Shown here: piece by piece, positions 44,286 to 53,080 of the stretch
Layout of the letters: each line of letters starts with the position of its first letter
Position numbering within the stretch: the first letter of the stretch is position 1
Assembly: GCA_002862435.1 (NCBI GenBank)
Contig: PKDC01000017.1
Coordinates: 45,251-109,250 of the forward strand
From: Pseudomonadota bacterium
GTDB lineage: Bacteria; Pseudomonadota; Gammaproteobacteria; UBA5335
Reading direction: 5' to 3'
Length of the DNA stretch: 64,000 nt
Notes under the pieces: model-generated
The model's database searches: none
Told to the model about the DNA's origin: nothing
What the model saw: only the letters and a program-made list of their open reading frames with translations
Translations under genes and position numbers: made by a program

Positions 44286-45926
44286 ATGCAGAGCACCATG
44301 ATGACCGACGGGCTGACCCTGGATCTGCTGCTGGAGCGGACCGAACGTCTGTTTCCGGATACGGCAATCGTCTCCAGGGCCCCGGATCGCAGCCTGCATC
44401 GATCGAACTATGGGGAGGTGGCGCGGCGCGCCCGCGCCTTGGCCGGCGGTTTGCAACGGGCTGGCCTGCGGTCTGGCGATCGAGTTGCGAGCCTGATGTG
44501 GAACCATGCGGCGCATCTGGAAGCCTATTTTGGTGTGCCGCTCGCCGGGGGTGTGCTGCATACGCTGAATCTGCGGTTGTCGCCTGAAGATCTGGTGTAC
44601 ATCATCCAACATGGCGGCGATCGCTTCCTGATTCTGGACGATGTCCTGCTGCCCCTGTTTGAGCGCATTCGCGATCGGGTGAATCTGGAGCGGGTCTGGG
44701 TGGTCGCGTGGGATGATGCGCCGGCTCCGGCGGCAAGCCTGGAACACTATGAAGACCTGCTGGCGGGGGGCGAAGAACATTTCGTTCTCCCTGCGTTGGA
44801 TGAACGGGATCCCTGCCTGATGTGCTACACCTCGGGCACCACGGGGCGTCCCAAGGGTGTGGTGTATTCCCACCGTTCGACGGTGCTGCATGCCTTGGCC
44901 AGCGCCCTGCCGGATGGGGTGGGCCTGTCCTGCCACGATACCGTGACGCCGGTCGTGCCCATGTTCCACGCCAATGCCTGGGGATTGCCCTTCGCTGCCA
45001 CCTTGGTCGGCGCGAGCCAGGTCTTCCCCGGTCCCCACCTGGACCCGGAAAGCCTGCTGGATCTGTTTGCCGGGGAAAGCGTCAATCTTACGGCAGGGGT
45101 GCCGACCATCTGGCTTGGCCTGCTCGAAGCCCTGCGGCGCGAGCCCGATCGCTGGAAGCTGCCGCCCATGCGCACCGTGGTGGGGGGATCGGCGGTACCG
45201 GCTTCGTTGATTGAGGGCATGGCCCGCTTCGGCTTGGCGGTGATCCAGGGTTGGGGCATGACCGAGACCTCGCCGCTGGCGGCCTTGGGGCGCTTGAAGC
45301 CCGCCGAGGAAGCACTCCCTGCGCCCCAGCGGCTGCATTTCCAGACCAGCCAGGGCTTGCCCTCTCCGCTGGTGCGCATGCGACTGGCCGATGAGGCAGG
45401 GAAGGTGCTGCCCTGGGACGGGCAACAGATGGGGGAGGTTCAGGTGCGTGGACCCTGGGTCACTGCCGCCTACCACGGTGGTGAAGGGGCGGATAAATTC
45501 ACCGCCGATGGTTGGCTGCGGACTGGCGATGTGGCGGTGATCGATCCGCGGGGGTACGTGTTCCTGACGGATCGCACCAAGGATCTGGTGAAATCCGGCG
45601 GTGAGTGGATCAGCTCGGTGGCGCTGGAAAATGCGCTGATGGACCATCCGGCGGTGCTGGAAGCGGCAGTGATCGCGGTGCCGCATGTGCGCTGGGGGGA
45701 GCGGCCTCTGGCCGTGGTGGTGTTCAAGGCTGGGCAGGCGGCTACTGTCGTAGAATTGCAGGCTTTCCTGGTGGAACGCTTTGCCAAATGGATGGTGCCG
45801 GAGCAGTTTGTGTTTGCCGATGCCATTCCGCGCACCTCCACGGGGAAATTCAACAAGCTTGCCTTGCGCGAGGATTTTGCCCAAGGTTCGCGGGCAGGGG
45901 AGTCGGATGACCATGCGCCAGCCTGA
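44286..45926 (+). CDS. Medium/long-chain fatty acyl-CoA synthetase (AlkK-like)
   Basis: 546 residues, the same length as AlkK of the Pseudomonas alkane-degradation plasmid and laid out like it: LMCYTSGTTGRPKGVVYSHRSTVLH (P-loop, about residue 178), VTPVVPMFHANAWG (about 218), VIQGWGMTETSPL (about 318), WLRTGDVAVID and KDLVKSGGEWIS (about 435). It forms acyl-CoA from free fatty acid, ATP and CoA. GTAGGAGG precedes the ATG. The likely role is feeding oxidised alkane products or fatty acids into beta-oxidation. The 3' end overlaps the DUF1289 gene. Confidence 0.9.
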   Translation: MQSTMMTDGLTLDLLLERTERLFPDTAIVSRAPDRSLHRSNYGEVARRARALAGGLQRAGLRSGDRVASLMWNHAAHLEAYFGVPLAGGVLHTLNLRLSPEDLVYIIQHGGDRFLILDDVLLPLFERIRDRVNLERVWVVAWDDAPAPAASLEHYEDLLAGGEEHFVLPALDERDPCLMCYTSGTTGRPKGVVYSHRSTVLHALASALPDGVGLSCHDTVTPVVPMFHANAWGLPFAATLVGASQVFPGPHLDPESLLDLFAGESVNLTAGVPTIWLGLLEALRREPDRWKLPPMRTVVGGSAVPASLIEGMARFGLAVIQGWGMTETSPLAALGRLKPAEEALPAPQRLHFQTSQGLPSPLVRMRLADEAGKVLPWDGQQMGEVQVRGPWVTAAYHGGEGADKFTADGWLRTGDVAVIDPRGYVFLTDRTKDLVKSGGEWISSVALENALMDHPAVLEAAVIAVPHVRWGERPLAVVVFKAGQAATVVELQAFLVERFAKWMVPEQFVFADAIPRTSTGKFNKLALREDFAQGSRAGESDDHAPA

Positions 45927-46107
45927 ACCCTGTTCGCCCTGTCGCCAGCTGTGCCGTCTCAATCGGGCTGGCGTGTGCATCGGCTGCGGCCGCACGGCGC
46001 CCGAAATCCGCGACTGGCTGAGTCTGGATGTGCAAGCCCGCTGGAGCGTTTTACGTCGCGCGAGTGAGCGCCGCAGCAAGCTCGATCCCCGCACTGACGA
46101 TGCCTGA
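45907..46107 (+). CDS. DUF1289 family cysteine-rich small protein
   Basis: 66 residues with the family's cysteine pattern C-x2-C-x3-C-x7-C-x2-C (PCSPCRQLC...GVCIGC), then GRTAPEIRDWLSLDVQARW, the DUF1289 signature. Probably binds a metal or iron-sulphur centre; function unknown. AGGGGAG lies four bases before the ATG, which overlaps the acyl-CoA synthetase by 20 bases. Confidence 0.85.
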   Translation: MTMRQPEPCSPCRQLCRLNRAGVCIGCGRTAPEIRDWLSLDVQARWSVLRRASERRSKLDPRTDDA

Positions 46108-46150
46108 GCCCATTGATTTTTCGTTTGAGGTCGGAAACCAGGATGAATGC

Positions 46151-46453
46151 ATGTCACGCTATTGGTTGATGGTTCAGCTCGCCATGGCCGCCTTGTTCGC
46201 AGTGATGGCGGTAATCATGGCTGTCGTGTTGTTGAGTTACGCCATCTACATTGACGCAGATCCGCGCATGGCCCGCGATTTGCCCTTTTTGACGCAGGTG
46301 GCTGCTTGGTTTGTGGCGACAGGGCTTGTCTTCGGGGCAGGGAGTTGGAGCCAGTGGCGAGGTCATTGGTCTCGCTGGCTGCTCTGGATTCCGGAGCTCG
46401 CCGTGTTGCTGGCCTTGGTTGGCATGATTCGCAGCATGCGGGTGGTCGATTGA
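46151..46453 (+). CDS. Small three-helix membrane protein, unknown function
   Basis: 100 residues with predicted membrane helices near residues 6-32, 45-68 and 78-96. Tryptophans cluster in the short second loop (SWSQWRGHWSRWLLW). AGGA lies seven bases before the ATG at 46151. An in-frame ATG at 46100 overlapping the DUF1289 stop would add 17 residues but has no ribosome site. Not assigned to a family. Confidence 0.65.
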   Translation: MSRYWLMVQLAMAALFAVMAVIMAVVLLSYAIYIDADPRMARDLPFLTQVAAWFVATGLVFGAGSWSQWRGHWSRWLLWIPELAVLLALVGMIRSMRVVD

Positions 46454-46492
46454 GCCGCATTTCGAGCTGATCGCGGGCGAGGTTGCCAAAAA

Positions 46493-46519
46493 GAAAAGCC
46501 GGCACCAAGCCGGCTTTTC
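46493..46519. terminator. Bidirectional rho-independent terminator
   Basis: GAAAAGCCGGC (46493-46503), loop ACCAA, GCCGGCTTTTC (46509-46519). A-rich bases on the left and T-rich on the right let it work for both the plus-strand membrane protein gene and the minus-strand ABC1 kinase gene that converge here. Confidence 0.85.
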
Positions 46520-46546
46520 GATGCAAGTTTGCGGATCGCGATCCGA

Positions 46547-47920
46547 TCAGGATGCCTTGGACATGCCGGGCATCATGTTGAAGGGCACCCTGTAGATCTG
46601 CATCAGGCCGCCGATGGTCATCAAGACGCGGCTCATGCCGACGAAGGAGTCGGGAACAATGATGCGGTGTTCCTGAAACACTTCCATCAGTTCCTCGATG
46701 ATTTCGTCTACGCCCTTCTTCTTCATGTCGCGCATGATTTCGCCCGCGCGAGTCTTGGCCTCGGGCTTCCCGCGCTTGGTGCGGATGAAGTATTGCGACA
46801 AGTCCTCGACAGTTTCCGCGTCAATTCCGCCGAAACCGCACTCCTGCATGAGCTTGCCCAGATTCTCGCTGGCCTGTGTCTCATCCTGCCCTTTGCCTTG
46901 ATTGAGCATGTAGAGCATCAGCCGCGTGTAGTTCATGGTCTCTTTGGGCGTCAAGCGGCCAATCACGCCATAGTCGAGAATCCAGACATTGTTGTCCTTG
47001 TCCACCATGAAGTTGCCGGGGTGGGGATCCGCCTGGAAGACGCCGAACTTGGTGATCTGCTGCATGTAGCTGTCCTGGACGACGGAAAGCAGGTCGCGGG
47101 CTTCTTCCTTGTTCTTGCGGTCGAGGTGGTTCGTAAGCCGGGTGCCCTCGATCCACTCGGTGACGATGACCTTTTCCTTGGACAGCTCATCGATCAGCAC
47201 TGGAATGCGGACACGGGGATGGTGCTTTTGTTGCGAGAAAAGCTTGAGGTTTTCGGCTTCGATGCGGAAATCGAGCTCCTCAGCCGTCATTTTCATCAAC
47301 TGATCGATCATCTGCTTGATGTCGATCTGCGGTACTCGATTTTTCAGCGCTCCCGCCATCATGCGGAACAGGCCGAAGTCCTGATAGAACAATTCCTTGA
47401 CGCCAGGAAGCTGGACCTTGATGGCCACCAGCCGTCCGTCCTTCATCTGGGCTTTATGGACCTGTCCGATGGACGCGGTCGCCGTCGGATTTTCCTCGAC
47501 CCATTCGAAATGATCCCGCCACTTGGGGCCGAGCTGATCTTCCATGACCGGCACCAAGGTATGGAAGGGCACTGGTCTGGCGTCGTTCTGCAGCTTTTTC
47601 AGGGCGTCGATGTATTCGCGCGGCAGCATGTCGGGCCGCGCGCTCATGAACTGGGCTACTTTGACCCAGGTGGCGCCATTGTGCTTGCAGAGGTTGTAGA
47701 GAATATCGGCATTTTGCGGATGCGCTGCCTTGAAGTAAGGTTTGCGCTCCTGCCAGCCACTCAGATGCTTGGTGCGGGCGCGCACCTTGCGATAGGAGCG
47801 GTCGATCTTGTAGACCGCCAGAATCGCGCTGGCGTAACGACGCCGGCCGCGCCAAATCTGGCCTATGTTCTTGAGGCTGAGCCAGCTCCCATCCGTGGAG
47901 GGTTCAGTTGTCGGTTGCAT
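46547..47920 (-). CDS. ABC1/UbiB-family atypical kinase
   Basis: 457 residues. Landmarks of the ABC1 (ADCK/UbiB) family: a KxGQ-type N-terminal motif, here KVAQ at residues 87-90; the alanine-rich nucleotide loop, here TATASIGQVH (146-155); the VAIKVQ lysine at 168; the catalytic-loop QADPHPGNF; and the metal motif ILDYG. There are no C-terminal membrane helices, unlike true UbiB, and no ubiE/ubiJ neighbours, so ubiquinone synthesis is not implied. ATG 47920 is used, with GAGGA eight bases upstream, over an in-frame start at 47983. Confidence 0.88.
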   Translation of the reverse strand: MQPTTEPSTDGSWLSLKNIGQIWRGRRRYASAILAVYKIDRSYRKVRARTKHLSGWQERKPYFKAAHPQNADILYNLCKHNGATWVKVAQFMSARPDMLPREYIDALKKLQNDARPVPFHTLVPVMEDQLGPKWRDHFEWVEENPTATASIGQVHKAQMKDGRLVAIKVQLPGVKELFYQDFGLFRMMAGALKNRVPQIDIKQMIDQLMKMTAEELDFRIEAENLKLFSQQKHHPRVRIPVLIDELSKEKVIVTEWIEGTRLTNHLDRKNKEEARDLLSVVQDSYMQQITKFGVFQADPHPGNFMVDKDNNVWILDYGVIGRLTPKETMNYTRLMLYMLNQGKGQDETQASENLGKLMQECGFGGIDAETVEDLSQYFIRTKRGKPEAKTRAGEIMRDMKKKGVDEIIEELMEVFQEHRIIVPDSFVGMSRVLMTIGGLMQIYRVPFNMMPGMSKAS

Positions 47921-48025
47921 CAGGAATGTCCTCAGGGGGTACGGCGCGGATTCGGCTTGGCGCCGGATAATGTGGCCGTCCAAAGATTCTGTGAAGAAAA
48001 ACCCAAAACTCAGGGTCTTATGCCT

Positions 48026-48054
48026 ATTATTGAGGCTTAATGAAGGTAGGTCAA
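48026..48054 (-). promoter_or_regulatory. Sigma-70-type promoter of the ABC1 kinase gene
   Basis: On the minus strand TTGACC (48054-48049) and AATAAT (48031-48026) are 17 bases apart. Transcription would begin near 48019, about 100 bases before the ATG at 47920. Confidence 0.6.
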
Positions 48055-48140
48055 TCCATTGATGAAATAAATCATTCGCTGTGCTTGGTGATGGTCCAGC
48101 TTAAGCCAATGATTCCTAAAGCGCCTTCGATTTGTCAGCC

Positions 48141-48164
48141 TGGGCGGACATAAACATCCGCCCA
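48141..48164 (-). terminator. Hairpin after the RND efflux operon, possible terminator
   Basis: TGGGCGGA (48141-48148), eight-base loop, TCCGCCCA (48157-48164), 30 bases past the stop of the outer-membrane component gene. No T-run follows on either strand, so it may be a 3'-stabilising hairpin or a rho-dependent end rather than an intrinsic terminator. Confidence 0.4.
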
Positions 48165-48193
48165 AGCCGTGGCTACTAGCGTTTTCAGTACCT

Positions 48194-49963
48194 TCAGAAT
48201 GATGGCGCTGGGCCGGGGGCCGTAATGCCACGATACTCCAATAATGTGCCATCCTGCCGGTACAGATCGATCAATGCCTTGCGCAGGTTGACGACTGAAC
48301 GCACTTCTTCAATCTGGGACGATACCAGATCTCGCTGGGCACGGGAGAGCAGGGTGGCGGTCGATTTTCCCACCAGGAAATTTTCCCGTTCCGCGCGCTG
48401 GGCCGCCTCTTGAAGACCGCGGGTTGCTGCGGTCGCGCTGACCTGTTCTTCGGCGCGTTTCACCTCCATGAACGCGCTGCGGACATCCAGTTCAGCCAGT
48501 TGCTCGAGGTTTTGCAGTGCCAGTTCGCGTTGATCGCGGGCGGTGGTGGATTGCAGATGAAGAGCCCGGGATTGGCGATTTCTCACTGGGAAATCCATGC
48601 GTAAACCGACCCCCGCATCCCAATAGTCTCCCTCGCTGAGGTTGTCGACGCTGTCGCTGAAGGAGCCGGCATAACCACTGCCCCCCAGCGTCATGAACAC
48701 ATTCAGCGCGGGCAACAAGCCATTGCGCGTCTGGACCACCTGGAACTCGCCACTGCGCAGTTGCATGCGTGCTTCATTCAGATCGGGCCGGTGCCGCAAT
48801 GCCAGTTGGACGTGATCTTCCACCTTGCCGGTGAAGGGGGCCGGCAAGGTGGGAACGTCCACGATCTCGATCATGCGTTGCCAGCCTTCCGCGCTTTGGG
48901 GATTGAGCTGTTGCAGGAAACGCAGGCGCAGCTTCTCGAAAGTGCTGCGGGCGTCGATCAGCGCCTGGCGCCGCAGCGCCAGTTCGGCGCGTGGGGCCGG
49001 CAACTGGGTTTCGGCAATTTGGCCGACCTCAACCCGTTCCTCGATTTCATGGAGCTGCTGCTCGGAAAGTCGAACCGACTCCTCCAGGATTTCGAGCTGA
49101 CGCTTGAACAGATAGTAATCCCAGTACAACGATTCGATCTGGGCGACCAGGGTCTGGGTGAAGCCTCGCAACTGGTACTGGGTCGCCAGGGTATCGGCTT
49201 GCGCTTGCTGGATGCGCGCCAGGTTGGCCGACGGGCTGCCGCCCTTCAACAGGGCCTGAGTGAGGGTCAATCCCACGCGGGTCTGATTCTGGGCATCCCG
49301 CGCGCTACCCTGCAGATCCTCCAGAATGAGGCGTTCGATGGTTTCGCTCTGGCTCTTGATGCGTTCATTGGAAACCGCCACTTCCACCTGCGTGCCGGTG
49401 ATGAATCGTTTGCTGGCTCCGGCCTTGACCTCGCTGCGCTCTCCATCGATGACGCTGCCCTGCGCATTGTCGTCCTGGGGCAGTTCGACCAGGTCCTGGT
49501 TGCGATTGCGTCGGAAGGGGCTGGGCAGCAGGACGCGAGGGTTGAGGTCCAGATCTTCGGGAATGGTTCCTACACCGGGAAAGAAGAACTCCGATTTTTC
49601 TCGGCCCAATGAGGCCTGGGTGAACAAGCTGGTATCGAAGCGGGAGCGTTCGATGTCCTCGAAGGCTCCCCGAAGCACCGGCGTCAGCATCTGGATATTC
49701 AGTAACTTGTTGTTCTTCAATGCCAGCAGGACAGCCTCCTCCCGGCTGATGCGCAAAGGTCCCTCAGCGCTCTGTTGGGTGTCCTTGATGCCCTTGATCT
49801 GATTGAACGCAGGTTTGGCCTGTTTGACAACCCGTTCCTGCAGGGGGCTTGGACCCGGCTCAGGCCGGGGCTCGGGCGTTTCCGGTAGGGCGGCGCCGGA
49901 CTGACTGGCAAGGGTAAACAACAACCAGCCGCCCACACGGGCGGACGAGGGAAGACGTTTCAT
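48194..49963 (-). CDS. TolC-family outer-membrane efflux protein
   Basis: 589 residues with a signal peptide (to about residue 25) and a proline-rich linker. Two long helical hairpin repeats follow, typical of TolC-like channels (EESVRLSEQQLHEIEERVEVGQIAETQL ... and the C-terminal RAEEQVSATAATRGLQEAAQRAERENFLVGKSTATLL). It is longer than classic OprM/TolC (~470-490) because of an N-terminal ~90-residue extension and a loop near 130-165. Start ATG overlaps the RND pump stop by four bases. Forms the outer-membrane exit duct of the tripartite pump. Confidence 0.88.
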   Translation of the reverse strand: MKRLPSSARVGGWLLFTLASQSGAALPETPEPRPEPGPSPLQERVVKQAKPAFNQIKGIKDTQQSAEGPLRISREEAVLLALKNNKLLNIQMLTPVLRGAFEDIERSRFDTSLFTQASLGREKSEFFFPGVGTIPEDLDLNPRVLLPSPFRRNRNQDLVELPQDDNAQGSVIDGERSEVKAGASKRFITGTQVEVAVSNERIKSQSETIERLILEDLQGSARDAQNQTRVGLTLTQALLKGGSPSANLARIQQAQADTLATQYQLRGFTQTLVAQIESLYWDYYLFKRQLEILEESVRLSEQQLHEIEERVEVGQIAETQLPAPRAELALRRQALIDARSTFEKLRLRFLQQLNPQSAEGWQRMIEIVDVPTLPAPFTGKVEDHVQLALRHRPDLNEARMQLRSGEFQVVQTRNGLLPALNVFMTLGGSGYAGSFSDSVDNLSEGDYWDAGVGLRMDFPVRNRQSRALHLQSTTARDQRELALQNLEQLAELDVRSAFMEVKRAEEQVSATAATRGLQEAAQRAERENFLVGKSTATLLSRAQRDLVSSQIEEVRSVVNLRKALIDLYRQDGTLLEYRGITAPGPAPSF

Positions 49964-52900
49964 TTTGGCGCATCCTTGCGGTGGAACAGGGCGTACACGA
50001 CGGGAACCACGAACAGGGTGATGAAGGTGGAACTGATCAACCCACCGATCAGCGACCGGGCCATGCTTTGCTGGATCTGGGCGCCTTCGCCTTGGGCGAT
50101 GGCCAGGGGAACGAGTCCCAGAATGGTGGTCAGCGCGGTCATCAGGATGGGACGCAGGCGGGTGCGGCCAGCTTCGAGCAGGGCCTCGCGAAGTTCCAGA
50201 TGGCGCTCGTAGCGCAGATGGTTGGCCTGATCCACGAGCAGGATCGCATTGTTGACCACCACCCCAATCAGGATCACCACGCCGATCAACGACACCACGT
50301 TATAGCTGGTGCCGGTCAACAGCAGCATCAGATTGACGCCGATGATGGCCAATGGAACGGAAAACATCACGACCAAAGGATCCCGCAAGGATTCATACAG
50401 CATGGCCATGATGATGTAGACCAAGATCACACCCAAGAGCATGACCATGCTCAAGTCTTTGAAGGCATTGCGCAATTGTTCATATTCGCCGGCAAAGATC
50501 ACTTGATAGCCAGCGGGCATGGGCACGGTCGCGATGGCTTGGCGGATACTGTCCACCACGGTTCCCAGGTCGGCATCGAGGATGTTGGCGGAAACGGTGA
50601 CGGTTCGTTGTTGCTCATTGCGCTGGATTTTCACCGGGCCGGCGCCCGGTTCGGCCGTCACGACATTGCGCAGGGTGATTTGCTGCCCCAGGCCATTGAG
50701 AATGTTGAGATCGAGGATGTCATCCACGGTGAAATTCCGGGCATCTTTCAGTTTCACCACGATGCTCGCTTCATCGCCCCGTTCCGAGTAGCGGCTGGCG
50801 ATGGTCCCGCCCAAGGCGATTTCCAGTGTGCGGGCGATCTGGGCAACACTCAGCCCCAGGTCCGCGGCTTTCTGGCGGTCGATGCGGATTTCCTGTATCG
50901 GCACGCCTTCGCGTTCCGATCGACGCACATCGGTAATGTGGGGGAGTTTTTCCATCGCATCCGCGATGGAGTCGGCCAGATCATGGAGCGTTTCCAGGTC
51001 ATAACCACGGACTTCCAGCTGGATCGCCTCGCCGCCCCCGATCATCTGCAACATGATGTCCTGGGGTGCCCGGGAGCGCAGTATGCCGCCGGGAAAATGG
51101 GCCAGTTCCTGGCGCAGTGCCTCGGCAATCTCATTGCTGGAACGCGTGCGCTCCTCTACCGGAACCAGCGCCGCGATCAGCTCGCCGGTCGAGGTCGCTT
51201 CGGGCTTGAACAGGGTGGGTCCGATGGAGACCACCATGTGCTTGAGTTCAGGAACCGCTTGGCGCACCAGATCGCCAATCTGGGTCATTTTCTCCTCGAC
51301 CAGATCCAGTCGGGTCCCCGGTCGCATTTCAAATTCGACGCGTACCTCGCTTTCATCGGAGGGTGGCATGAATTCCGTGCCGATGAGCGGCACCAGCAGG
51401 CAGGACAGCAGGACCGCACTTCCCGCCAGCAGCAGCGTACGCCAGGGGTGATTGAGGCAGGGTAAGAGTGCGCTTCTGTATCGATTTTCCATGCCGACAA
51501 TGAAGTCACCCAGGACCTTGCCGATGCCATGGACCTGTTCACCCAGGCTCACCTCGCGTTGCAGCAGCTTGGCTGCCAGCATGGGTGTGAAAGTTAGCGC
51601 GACAACCAGCGCCGCCAAGTTGGAAAACGCCACCACCCAGCCCAACTGGCCGAACATTTCCCCGGCAATACCCTGAGCAAAAATCAACGGCAGAAACACC
51701 ACCATGGAGGTGAATGCCCCGCCAGTGACGGCCAGCGCGATCTGGCCCGCACCCTCAATGGCCGCGTTCGTCGGATCGAGTCCTTCTTCTTCCCGCTTGC
51801 GGGTGATGTTCTCCAGGACCGCAATGGCACTGTCGACGACCATACCGATGCCCAGGGCAAGGGCGCCGAGGGTCATCATGTTGATGGTGTAGCCGGCAAA
51901 ATACATCAGCACGAACGTCACCAGCATGGAGATGGGCATGGCTGTGCCCACCAGGATGGCTGCCCGCAGGTTGCGCAGGAAAAACAGCAGAATCAGAAAT
52001 GCCAGGATGGAGCCCTGCCACAGGGAATCGGTGAGATTATCGATGGCCAGCTGAATGTAGTGGCCGGTATTGACCACGGTGACGAACGACAGCTGGGGGA
52101 AATCGCGGCGGATTTCTTCCATTTCGGCTTCGATGCGGCGGGTCACCTCGACGGTGTTGTAACCCGACTGCTTGCGCACCATGAGCTGCACGCCCGGAAC
52201 ACCGTTGACCAGCGCCTTGCGTTCGATCTTGGCGGTGGTGTCGATGACATCGGCGATCTGGTGCAAATAGATCGGTCCGCCCCGGTTGGCAATCAGCGTG
52301 GCGCGAATTTCATCCAGGCTGTGGAATCGCCCGGGGACCTGAATGCGGATGCTGCTCGCCCCCTGTTCGATGCTGCCCGCCGGCAGGGTGACGTTGGCCG
52401 TGCGCAGGGCCTGCACCACCTCGTCCAGACTCAAGCGCAGGCCGCGGATCTTGTCGGAATGAATCTGGACCTGGATTTCCCGCTCCAGACCGCCCCAGAT
52501 GTTGAGGGCTGCCACGCCTTCCAGGCGCTCGATACGGAACTTGATCTGCTCGTCGATCAGCTTGCGCAGGGTCAGGGCGTCCAACTGGCTGCCAACCCCG
52601 AGGATCATCACCGGAAAGGCGTTGGTATCAAATTTAAGCATGATGGGCTGATCTGCATCGGCGGGGAGAAAATCGCGGATACGATCAAAGCCGTCGCGGA
52701 TATTGTTGGCGGCCCCGTCGAGGTAGGTGCCCCAGATGAAGCTGACCCGGATCACGCTTTGCCCTTCCCGCGAAGTGGAGGAGAGGGTTTCGACGCCTGG
52801 GATGGTGGAGAGCACCTCCTCCAGCGGCTTGGTGATCAATTCCTCGATTTCTTCGGGGTTGGCGTTTTCGTACGTCGTGATGACGGTGAGGGTGGGCAGG

Positions 52901-53022
52901 CTCAATTCCGGCATCAGGTCGACATTGGTCCGCATCAGCGTGAAGCCGCCGAGGAGCACCATGATCAGCATGAGCATGGCGGTGAAGACCGGGTGGGTAA
53001 CGGTGAAGCGGGGGATGTTCAT
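49960..53022 (-). CDS. RND-family efflux transporter, inner-membrane pump (AcrB-like)
   Basis: 1020 residues with twelve membrane helices and two large periplasmic loops. The start MNIPRFTVTHPVFTAML is typical of RND pumps. TLGALALGIGMVVDSAIAVLENI (about 390-412) carries the aspartate of the proton relay in helix 4, and the GVVILIGVVVNNAILLVDQAN block marks helices 10/11. Proton-driven export of hydrophobic or amphipathic compounds. With the adaptor and TolC-like protein it forms a complete tripartite system. It could export solvents or toxic hydrocarbons, but this is not shown. Confidence 0.92.
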   Translation of the reverse strand: MNIPRFTVTHPVFTAMLMLIMVLLGGFTLMRTNVDLMPELSLPTLTVITTYENANPEEIEELITKPLEEVLSTIPGVETLSSTSREGQSVIRVSFIWGTYLDGAANNIRDGFDRIRDFLPADADQPIMLKFDTNAFPVMILGVGSQLDALTLRKLIDEQIKFRIERLEGVAALNIWGGLEREIQVQIHSDKIRGLRLSLDEVVQALRTANVTLPAGSIEQGASSIRIQVPGRFHSLDEIRATLIANRGGPIYLHQIADVIDTTAKIERKALVNGVPGVQLMVRKQSGYNTVEVTRRIEAEMEEIRRDFPQLSFVTVVNTGHYIQLAIDNLTDSLWQGSILAFLILLFFLRNLRAAILVGTAMPISMLVTFVLMYFAGYTINMMTLGALALGIGMVVDSAIAVLENITRKREEEGLDPTNAAIEGAGQIALAVTGGAFTSMVVFLPLIFAQGIAGEMFGQLGWVVAFSNLAALVVALTFTPMLAAKLLQREVSLGEQVHGIGKVLGDFIVGMENRYRSALLPCLNHPWRTLLLAGSAVLLSCLLVPLIGTEFMPPSDESEVRVEFEMRPGTRLDLVEEKMTQIGDLVRQAVPELKHMVVSIGPTLFKPEATSTGELIAALVPVEERTRSSNEIAEALRQELAHFPGGILRSRAPQDIMLQMIGGGEAIQLEVRGYDLETLHDLADSIADAMEKLPHITDVRRSEREGVPIQEIRIDRQKAADLGLSVAQIARTLEIALGGTIASRYSERGDEASIVVKLKDARNFTVDDILDLNILNGLGQQITLRNVVTAEPGAGPVKIQRNEQQRTVTVSANILDADLGTVVDSIRQAIATVPMPAGYQVIFAGEYEQLRNAFKDLSMVMLLGVILVYIIMAMLYESLRDPLVVMFSVPLAIIGVNLMLLLTGTSYNVVSLIGVVILIGVVVNNAILLVDQANHLRYERHLELREALLEAGRTRLRPILMTALTTILGLVPLAIAQGEGAQIQQSMARSLIGGLISSTFITLFVVPVVYALFHRKDAPK

Positions 53023-53080
53023 GGATGAAATCCTGTGCGTACTTCAGGGGGTGATCGTCATTCAGCCGAATGGCCGAGGA

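Noticed and set aside
46529..48040. 503-codon open frame on the plus strand opposite the ABC1 kinase
   Set aside because: It is antisense to a gene with clear kinase motifs and has no recognisable domain. Long antisense frames are expected in GC-rich DNA.
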